From positions 3,844,001 to 3,908,000 of the forward strand of contig NZ_JAMOAO010000001.1 in the NCBI RefSeq assembly GCF_030555055.1: a DNA stretch of 64,000 nt. Reading direction: 5' to 3'. The notes below the pieces were generated by a model that was not told the DNA's origin, made no database searches, and saw only the letters and a list, made by a program, of their open reading frames with translations. Source of the DNA: Nocardiopsis sp. YSL2 (GTDB lineage: Bacteria; Actinomycetota; Actinomycetes; Streptosporangiales; Streptosporangiaceae). Shown here piece by piece: positions 48,005 to 54,230 of the stretch. The position numbers were made by a program, and so were the translations under genes. Position 1 is the stretch's first letter. Each line of letters starts with the position of its first letter.

Positions 48005-48036
48005 CCCGAGCCCGCGCCCGCGTCCGCGGGCTCGGG
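48005..48036 (+). terminator. Hairpin between ubiA and dprE1
   Basis: 12-bp perfect stem (CCCGAGCCCGCG with CGCGGGCTCGGG), loop of eight, 10 bp after the ubiA stop. An intra-operon attenuator is possible. Confidence 0.5.
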
Positions 48037-48061
48037 GCCGGGGCACCCCCGGAGGAACCCC

Positions 48062-49417
48062 GTGAACCATCCGACGCTGCTCACCGGGTGGGGCCGCACC
48101 GCGCCCACCGCCGCCCGCGTGGTCCGACCGCGCACCGCCGCGCAGGTGGCCGACGCCCTCGCCCGGACCGGGCCGCGCGGTGCCCTGCCGCGCGGGTTCG
48201 GCCGCTCCTACGGTGACGCCGCCCAGGCCGCCGGAGGGCTCGTCCTGGACTGCCGTGAGCTGACCGGCCCCGTGCGGCTCGACGCCGACCGCGGTACGGT
48301 CACCGCGCCCGCGGGCACCGCCCTGGGCCGACTGGCCGCCCACCTGCTGCGCCGCGGCCACATCCTGCCGGTGATGCCCGGCACGGGGTACGTCACGCTG
48401 GGCGGGGCGATCGCCGCCGACGTCCACGGCAAGAACCACCACCGCGACTCCTCGTTCGGGGCGCACGTCCGCTCCCTGACCCTGCTCACCCCCGACGGCC
48501 GCGCCCGCGTCCTCGCCCCCGACGGCGCGGACGCCGACCTCTTCTGGGCGACCGTCGGCGGTATGGGCCTCACCGGGGTGGTCACCGAGGCGACCGTGGC
48601 CGTCCGGCCCGTGGAGACCGCCCACATGCGGGTGGACACCGACCGTACCGGCGACCTCGACGCCACGCTGGAGCTGATGTCGCGCGACAACGGCGCCCCC
48701 TACTCCGTGTGCTGGGTGGACCTGCTCGCGCGCGGGGGCGCCCTGGGGCGGGGCGTGCTCACCCGCGCCCACCACGCCCGGCCCGCGGACCTGCCCCGGG
48801 CCCTGCGCGCCGACCCGCTGCGGCTGAGTCCGTCCCACCGGCTGAGCGCACCGCCGTGGGCCCCGTCCGGGCTGCTCAACCGCTGGACGGCGGCAGCGTT
48901 CAACGCCGCCCGCTTCCACGGTGCGCCCGAGCGCAGACGCGGCCAGGCGCAGCCCCTGCCGTCGTTCTTCCACCCGCTCGACGCGGTCCGGGGCTGGAAC
49001 CGGATGTACGGTCCGCACGGGTTCGTCCAGTACCAGTTCGTCGTGCCCTTCGGCGCCGAGGACGTGCTCACCGGCATCGCCCGGGAGCTGTCCCGCGCGG
49101 GGGCGCCGTCCTTCCTCGCCGTCCTCAAGCGGATGGGCGAACCCACACCGGGGCCGCTCTCCTTCCCGCGTCCGGGGTGGTCGCTGGCCATGGACCTGCC
49201 CGCCACCCTGCCCGGGCTCGCCGGCCTGCTCAACGGGTTCGACGAGCGCGTGCTGGGCGCGGGCGGGCGCCTGTACCTGGCCAAGGACAGCCGCGCGCGG
49301 GCCGGGACCGTCCACGCCATGTATCCCGACCTGCCCGCCTGGCGCGCGGTCCGGGCCAGGGCCGATCCGGCCGGGATCCTGGTCTCGGACCTGGCCCGGC
49401 GTCTGCGGCTCGTGTGA
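48062..49417 (+). CDS. dprE1: Decaprenylphosphoryl-beta-D-ribose 2-oxidase
   Basis: FAD enzyme oxidising the ribose C2' of decaprenyl-phosphoryl ribose to a keto intermediate. 451 aa, GTG start after CCGGAGG. The FAD domain shows ALPRGFGRSYGDAA, VMPGTGYVTLGGAIAADVHG and the end of that domain VGGMGLTGVVTEA. The substrate domain has LSFPRPGWSLAMDLP and LYLAKDSRARAGTVHAMYP (Lys408). The residue matching the mycobacterial Cys387, the target of benzothiazinone inhibitors, is Ala376 here. Together with ubiA and dprE2 it should produce the decaprenyl-phosphate-linked arabinofuranose donor. Confidence 0.9.
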   Translation: MNHPTLLTGWGRTAPTAARVVRPRTAAQVADALARTGPRGALPRGFGRSYGDAAQAAGGLVLDCRELTGPVRLDADRGTVTAPAGTALGRLAAHLLRRGHILPVMPGTGYVTLGGAIAADVHGKNHHRDSSFGAHVRSLTLLTPDGRARVLAPDGADADLFWATVGGMGLTGVVTEATVAVRPVETAHMRVDTDRTGDLDATLELMSRDNGAPYSVCWVDLLARGGALGRGVLTRAHHARPADLPRALRADPLRLSPSHRLSAPPWAPSGLLNRWTAAAFNAARFHGAPERRRGQAQPLPSFFHPLDAVRGWNRMYGPHGFVQYQFVVPFGAEDVLTGIARELSRAGAPSFLAVLKRMGEPTPGPLSFPRPGWSLAMDLPATLPGLAGLLNGFDERVLGAGGRLYLAKDSRARAGTVHAMYPDLPAWRAVRARADPAGILVSDLARRLRLV

Positions 49418-49486
49418 GCGCGAGCCGACCGCCGGCCCCGGAGACCGTCCGGGCCGCCACCAACGCTTCGACTCGAAGGGACCGCC

Positions 49487-50236
49487 ATGCGTGACTCCGT
49501 GGGTTCGGTACGCACCGTGCTGCTGCTCGGCGGCCGCAGCGAGATCGGCCTGGCCGTCGTCGAGCGGCTCGTCCGCGACGGCGCGAGGGAGGTCGTGCTG
49601 GCGGCGCGCGGCGGGACGGCGCCACCGAGCGCCCTGACGGCTCTGGGCGCCACCGTGCACTCGCTGGAGTTCGACGCCCGGGACCCCGACACCCACACCG
49701 AGACGGTCCGGCGGGCCGTCGGACTCGTGGGCGACCTGGACGTGGTGATCGACTCCTTCGGTGTACTGGGGGAACAGGCCGACTACGACGCCGACCCGGC
49801 CGCGGCCGCGCGCGCCGCCGCGGTGAACTACACGGGGCACGTGTCGGCGGGCCTGGCCGTCGCGGCGCGGTTGCGCGAACAGGGCCACGGAGCCCTGGTG
49901 GTGGTCTCGTCCGTGGCCGGGGTGCGCGTCCGCCGCTTCAACTTCGTCTACGGCTCGGCCAAGGCCGGGCTGGACGGCTTCGCCCAGGGCCTGGCCGACT
50001 CCCTCCACGGCTCCGGCGCCCGTGTCCTCGTGGTGCGCCCGGGCTACGTGCCGACGCGGATGTCGGCGCACGTGGAGCCCGCGCCGTTCCCCGCCACCCC
50101 CGGCCAGGTCGCCGACGCCGTGGCGACCGGGCTGCGTTCGGGCGCCACCACCGTGTGGGCGCCGCGCGTCCTCCAGCCGGTGTTCGCGGGGATGCGGCTG
50201 ATGCCGCGCGCCCTGTGGCGCCGACTGGGCCGTTGA
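49487..50236 (+). CDS. dprE2: Decaprenylphosphoryl-2-keto-D-erythropentose reductase
   Basis: Short-chain dehydrogenase that reduces the DprE1 product to the arabinose epimer with NADH/NADPH. 249 aa. The nucleotide loop GGRSEIG (15-21), catalytic Ser in SSVAG (141-142) and YGSAK (Tyr155, Lys159) are present. DVVIDSFGVLGEQADY replaces the usual NNAG, as in DprE2 proteins. The 69-bp gap after dprE1 contains GAAGGG near the ATG. The three-gene order ubiA-dprE1-dprE2 gives two of the three known post-transfer steps. A separate DPPR phosphatase gene was not seen. Confidence 0.88.
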   Translation: MRDSVGSVRTVLLLGGRSEIGLAVVERLVRDGAREVVLAARGGTAPPSALTALGATVHSLEFDARDPDTHTETVRRAVGLVGDLDVVIDSFGVLGEQADYDADPAAAARAAAVNYTGHVSAGLAVAARLREQGHGALVVVSSVAGVRVRRFNFVYGSAKAGLDGFAQGLADSLHGSGARVLVVRPGYVPTRMSAHVEPAPFPATPGQVADAVATGLRSGATTVWAPRVLQPVFAGMRLMPRALWRRLGR

Positions 50237-50634
50237 TTCGGGCGCCCTCAGACGGGGCCTTCGCGCCTTGCGGTGCACTCCCTCGTTCCTTGGGAGTGCA
50301 CCTCCAGTCACTCCAGGACCCGTCGGCGCCCTCATCTGTGCTTTCTTTGGGCCTCCGCTCGTTCCTCGCTTTGGCCCGGCCAACCCCCCTGGGGTCCCCG
50401 TGAGCGGGGCCGCTCACTCCACACCCCCTGGCATCACTCGGGGGCTCTGAGACGGGGCCTTCGCGCCTTCCGGTGCACTCCCTCGTTGCTCGGGAGTGCA
50501 CCTCCAGTCACTCCAGGACCCGTCGGCGCCCTCATCTGTGCTTTCTTCGGGCCTCCGCTCGTTCCTCGCTTTGGCCCGGCCAACCCCCCTGGGATCACGG
50601 CAGGCTGAACGGCCTACCCTTCACACCTTCGGGC
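50237..50634. repeat. Two 144-bp direct repeats with internal hairpins
   Basis: Copies at 50250-50393 and 50450-50593, exactly 200 bp apart, differ at only a handful of positions. Each begins AGACGGGGCCTTCGCGCC and contains a perfect 11-bp stem, GGTGCACTCCC with GGGAGTGCACC (50272-50302 and 50472-50502). Open frames through the repeats encode proline-rich peptides in every phase and are unlikely to be genes. No transposase or target-site duplication is seen. Confidence 0.85.
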
Positions 50635-51561
50635 TCACTCGCGTGCGGCGGTCCCCGGGCGGTCCAGCTCCTCGTTGCCGACCGGGTCGACGCCGTGCGC
50701 CACCGGGCAGCCCGCCGGGAACGTACCGATCCGGTTGACGTCGTAGCCCCGCGGGTAGCTGCGGATGTTCGGGTTGTTCTCCGCCCACAGCGGCTCCTCG
50801 CGCGGTTTCATCCGGCGCACGATCCTCGCGCGCAGCTTCAGGGCGAGATCGGCGGCCCGGCGCCAGGACCTGCTCGGCGGCTCGTAGCGGAAGGCCTCGA
50901 TGAGCGAGTCGTCGAGGATGGCCATGGAGAACCTGCGGGCGGCTCCGGACAGGCGCGGCGGATAGAACGACACCATCAGGTCCAGGGTCGAGTCCGAGAC
51001 GCGCCGTCCCCCGTCGGTGTAGGCGAAGTGCTCGCGCTCGTAGCCGTCCATGAGGTCTCGGAACTCCTCGTAGGTCCCGGGGATGTCCTTGATCCCCATG
51101 TAGCGGCCCAGACGGCGGTAGTAATGCGTGATCGCGGAGATCTCGTGCGCGGAGAGGCGGCGCCAGCCGTAGCCGTAGTCGTTGAGCCAGCGCACCGGCA
51201 TCACCACGAAGGTGCTGAGGACGTAGCGGTAGTCGTCGTTGCCGATGTCGTAGGAGCGGTGCATCTGGTTCATCCGGCGCAGGGCGTCACGGCCGGGGCC
51301 GGGCTCGAACCCGTGCTGGACCATGTTGCCCAGGATCAGCGCGGTGTCGTCGTAGCGCTTCTGCGTGCTGCCGGTGAACTCGTCGGTCTCCCCGAGCAGG
51401 CGGCCGATGCTGGGCACGGCGTAGGTGCGGTACAGGGCGATGCCCAGGGCGCGTCCCATGTCCCAGGGGAACTCGTGGGACTGCAGGATCTGCATGATCC
51501 GCACGCAGTCGGCCTCGGCGTCCAGGCGGTGGATCTCGTCGCGGAAGTCGAAACGCTTCAT
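50635..51561 (-). CDS. DUF2236 (MpaB-like oxygenase) family protein, copy 1
   Basis: 308 aa. DUF2236 proteins are helical, and the family includes the haem-dependent MpaB/latex-clearing type oxygenases. The conserved core contains LRRMNQMHRSYDIGNDDYRY, then VLSTFVVMPVRWLNDYGYGW, with the characteristic Arg/His/Asp set, while the N-terminus is FDFRDEIHRLDAEADCVRIM. ATG 51561. No signal peptide. It lies 67 bp downstream of a paralogue, and the pair shares a 131-bp identical DNA block. The substrate is unknown, and enzymatic activity is inferred only from family. Confidence 0.82.
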   Translation of the reverse strand: MKRFDFRDEIHRLDAEADCVRIMQILQSHEFPWDMGRALGIALYRTYAVPSIGRLLGETDEFTGSTQKRYDDTALILGNMVQHGFEPGPGRDALRRMNQMHRSYDIGNDDYRYVLSTFVVMPVRWLNDYGYGWRRLSAHEISAITHYYRRLGRYMGIKDIPGTYEEFRDLMDGYEREHFAYTDGGRRVSDSTLDLMVSFYPPRLSGAARRFSMAILDDSLIEAFRYEPPSRSWRRAADLALKLRARIVRRMKPREEPLWAENNPNIRSYPRGYDVNRIGTFPAGCPVAHGVDPVGNEELDRPGTAARE

Positions 51562-52333
51562 GGGGGTCCTCGGATGAGCGGGGGCGGGGGCGTGAGCGGA
51601 GGAGGGGCGGGACCGCGGGGGCGGCCGACTACCGTTCGGCGGTGTCCTCGGCCGTCGGCGCCGCGGACGCGCTCGCGACCGCCTGGCCCGGGGCGGGCAC
51701 CTGGGCCCCGGTCCCCGGCACCTCCTGGGTGGCCAGCCCGTGCGGCACCGGGCAGCCCTGCGGGAACGTGCCGATCCGCGAGGGGTCGTAGCCGGTCGGG
51801 TAGCTGCGGATGTTGGGGCTCTGCCGGGCCAGGCGCGGCTCCACGCGCGGTCTCATCCGGCGCACGGCCTTCGCACGCAGCCGCAGTGCCGTGTCGGCCA
51901 GCTTCCGCCACGTCGCGGAGGGCTCCGGGTACCCGAACGCCTCGATGAGGCGGTCGTCCAGCAGCGCCCGGGTGAACGGGCGCACCAGGGGCCGCTGCCA
52001 GGCCGGGTAGAAGTCCACCATCAGCGCGAGGGTGGCGTCGGAGACCGCGCGTCCGCCGTCGGTGTAGGCGAAGTGCTCGCGCTCGTAGGAGTCGAACAGC
52101 TCGTAGAATTCCTCGTAGGTCCCGGGGATGTCCTTGATCCCCATGTGCTTGCCCAGGCGGCGGTAGTAGTTGGTGTTCGCGGCGATCTCGTGGTCGGTCA
52201 GCCGGCGCCAGCCGTAGCCGTAGTCGTTGAGCCAGCGCACCGGCATCACCACGAAGGTGCTGAGGACGTAGCGGTAGTCGTCGTTGCCGATGTCGTAGGA
52301 GCGGTGCATCTGGTTCATCCGGCGCAGGGCGTC
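51158..52333. repeat. 131-bp identical block shared by the two DUF2236 genes
   Basis: Positions 51158-51288 and 52203-52333 (offset 1045) are identical base for base, including all synonymous sites, whereas sequence on either side differs. This suggests a recent duplication followed by divergence outside, or gene conversion within this block. Confidence 0.85.
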
Positions 52334-52606
52334 CCGCCCCCGGCCCGGTCCGAACCCGAACTCCATGATGTCGTTGAGGATCAGCGCGGTGTCGTCGTAC
52401 CTGTGCTGCGTGCGCTCGGTGAACTCCTTGGTGTCGGCCAGGAGCCGACCGATACTGGGCACGGCGTAGGTGCGGTACAGCGCCAGCCCCAGCGCCTGCT
52501 CGAAGTCCCACGGGAACTCGTGGCTGCCCAGGATGAGGACGATCTCCCGGCACTCGGACTCGGCGTCCATGGCCGCTATCCGGTCACGCCACTCGAACCG
52601 CTTCAT
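51629..52606 (-). CDS. DUF2236 (MpaB-like oxygenase) family protein, copy 2
   Basis: 325 aa, first gene of the pair (ATG 52606), starting KRFEWRDRIAAMDAESECRE. The central part is nearly the same as copy 1 (LRRMNQMHRSYDIGNDDYRY). The C-terminal third differs more and ends in a Thr/Ala/Ser-rich tail (APTAEDTAER). Promoter unknown; the 200-bp gap upstream (52607-52817) contains TTGAACGTTTCACGG near 52674, a half-palindrome resembling, but not matching, the KstR-like sites. Confidence 0.82.
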   Translation of the reverse strand: MKRFEWRDRIAAMDAESECREIVLILGSHEFPWDFEQALGLALYRTYAVPSIGRLLADTKEFTERTQHRYDDTALILNDIMEFGFGPGRGRDALRRMNQMHRSYDIGNDDYRYVLSTFVVMPVRWLNDYGYGWRRLTDHEIAANTNYYRRLGKHMGIKDIPGTYEEFYELFDSYEREHFAYTDGGRAVSDATLALMVDFYPAWQRPLVRPFTRALLDDRLIEAFGYPEPSATWRKLADTALRLRAKAVRRMRPRVEPRLARQSPNIRSYPTGYDPSRIGTFPQGCPVPHGLATQEVPGTGAQVPAPGQAVASASAAPTAEDTAER

Positions 52607-52817
52607 GGAGAACTCCCGTCACCTTCGTGGCCCGCCCGGTCGGGCGGTGGTCTGCGCTGCGAATCGTCCCGTGGTTGAACGTTTCACGGCCCGAACTTTA
52701 CCGGGAAGCCCCGTGTGTACAAGGGTTGCGGTGCCCCGGCGAGGTGCCGCCGGGGCGGGTGCTGCCGAAGCGCGTGAGGCGGCCGGTCGGGTGCGGAGGG
52801 GGTCGGCACGGAACGGG

Positions 52818-53399
52818 TCAGGCGGCCATGCGCTCCGCCACCCGGCTGACCAGGGCCAACAGGACCTCCTTGGACGACTGGCGCTCGCGCGCGTCGCACA
52901 GGATGACCGGGATCCCCGGGTCCAGGCTGAGGGCGTCGCGCACCTCCGACGGTTCGTAGGCGTGGGCGCCCTCGAAACAGTTGACCGCCACCACGAACGG
53001 CACACCGCGCCGCTCGAAGAAGTCCACGGCCGCGAAGCAGGTCTCCAGGCGGCGGGTGTCGGCCAGGACGATCGCGCCGAGCGCGCCCGCGGAGAGCTCG
53101 TCCCACATGAACCAGAACCTCTCCTGCCCGGGCGTGCCGAACAGGTACAGGACGAGCTGGTCGTTGATGGTGATGCGCCCGAAGTCCAGCGCCACCGTGG
53201 TGGTCGTCTTGGCCTCGACCCCGGACAGGTCGTCGATGCCGTAGCTGGCCTCGGTCATCACCTCCTCGGTGCTGAGCGGGGCGATCTCGCTCACCGAGGC
53301 GACCATCGTGGTCTTACCGGCGCCGAAACCGCCCGCCACCAGGATCTTGAGCGCCGACGGGACCGGGGCCTGGGTGTCGTCAGAGTCGCTGGATGCCAT
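52818..53399 (-). CDS. cvnD: Conservon GTPase (CvnD/Ras-like ATP/GTP-binding protein)
   Basis: 193 aa. P-loop GGFGAGKTT, switch-like DFGRI, and the FGTPGQERFWFMW Walker-B/switch II region are visible. NCFEGA replaces the classical NKxD specificity motif, as in conservon GTPases, so nucleotide preference is less certain. ATG 53399 lies inside the end of the DUF742 gene (20-bp overlap). Last of the four conservon genes. Conservon members form membrane-associated complexes resembling eukaryotic GPCR signalling, affecting development in Streptomyces. Confidence 0.9.
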   Translation of the reverse strand: MASSDSDDTQAPVPSALKILVAGGFGAGKTTMVASVSEIAPLSTEEVMTEASYGIDDLSGVEAKTTTTVALDFGRITINDQLVLYLFGTPGQERFWFMWDELSAGALGAIVLADTRRLETCFAAVDFFERRGVPFVVAVNCFEGAHAYEPSEVRDALSLDPGIPVILCDARERQSSKEVLLALVSRVAERMAA

Positions 53400-53787
53400 C
53401 GAGAACCGCCTGGAGTACGTCCCGGCTGACCGGGCTCTTTGCCGTGTAGGGTGCGCGGGCCAGGGCCAGGCCGCGGTTGAGGAGGTCGCTGAGCAGGACC
53501 TTGACGACGGCGACCGGGATGTCCAGGTGCGCGGACACCTCGGCCACCGACAGGGGGCGTCGGCACAGCTCCAGGATCCGGAGCTGTTCGGGTTCGAGCG
53601 CCATCTCGTCGATCTCGGCCCGCTTGGCGGCGATGACCACACTGATCATGTCGAGCTTGACGGCGTCGGCGTGGTCGCGGCCCTGGGCGATCACGTACGG
53701 GCGGACGAGGGGGCCCGCCTCCTCGGCCCCCGCGGGCACCGACGGATCGTCCGCTCCGTCAGGCCGTTCCTCGTGGTTGGCTGGCAT
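53380..53787 (-). CDS. cvnC: Conservon DUF742 protein (CvnC)
   Basis: 135 aa with LVRPYVIAQGRDHADAVKLD, VVIAAKRAEIDEMALEPEQ and a winged-helix-like C-terminus (HLDIPVAVVKVLLSDLLNRG). DUF742 proteins are the third component of actinobacterial conservons and are thought to connect the sensor to the GTPase. ATG 53787 is nine bases after the CvnB stop. It overlaps cvnD. Confidence 0.9.
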   Translation of the reverse strand: MPANHEERPDGADDPSVPAGAEEAGPLVRPYVIAQGRDHADAVKLDMISVVIAAKRAEIDEMALEPEQLRILELCRRPLSVAEVSAHLDIPVAVVKVLLSDLLNRGLALARAPYTAKSPVSRDVLQAVLDGIQRL

Positions 53788-53796
53788 AACCGTTTC

Positions 53797-54228
53797 CTAT
53801 CGCGTGGATTCCCCGGTCGCGCCCTCGTGCCGGGGTGCGGCGTCCAGGTACCGACCCACCTGATCGACCAGGACGTTCATCTCGTAGGCGATGAGTCCGA
53901 CGTCGGCGCTCTCCTCGGCCAGGACGGCCAGGCACGCGCCGCGTCCGGCGCCCGTGACGAACAGGTAGGCACTCTCCATCTCGACGACCGTCTGGAGGAC
54001 CTCGCCGCCGCCGAAGTGGCGTCCGGTGCCCCGCGCCAGGCTCTGGAACGCGGAGGCCACCGCGGACAGGTGCTCGGCGTCCTCCTTGACCAGGTCGCGG
54101 GAACTGCCGATCAGCAGACCGTCGGCGGAGAGCACGATGGCGTGCCGCGATCCGACCGCTCGTTCGAGCAGTTCGTCGAGCAGCCAGTCGATGTCCTTGG
54201 TTCCGGTGCTATCGGGGGTGCTCGTCAC
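53797..54228 (-). CDS. cvnB: Conservon roadblock/LC7 protein (CvnB)
   Basis: 143 aa roadblock-fold protein (DIDWLLDELLERAVGSRHAI at the N-terminus, then GLLIGSSRDLVKEDAEHLSA, and a C-terminal helix VLVDQVGRYLDAA). Roadblock proteins regulate small GTPases, here probably CvnD. GTG 54228 is two bases after the sensor kinase stop, which supports co-translation. Confidence 0.9.
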   Translation of the reverse strand: MTSTPDSTGTKDIDWLLDELLERAVGSRHAIVLSADGLLIGSSRDLVKEDAEHLSAVASAFQSLARGTGRHFGGGEVLQTVVEMESAYLFVTGAGRGACLAVLAEESADVGLIAYEMNVLVDQVGRYLDAAPRHEGATGESTR

Positions 54229-54230
54229 GG

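Noticed and set aside
50268-50608. Small open frames through the 144-bp repeats
   Set aside because: Several phases are open at once and the peptides are simply the translated repeat, with no ribosome binding site or known family.
50237-50634. Insertion sequence
   Set aside because: Repeats lack a transposase frame and terminal inverted repeats.
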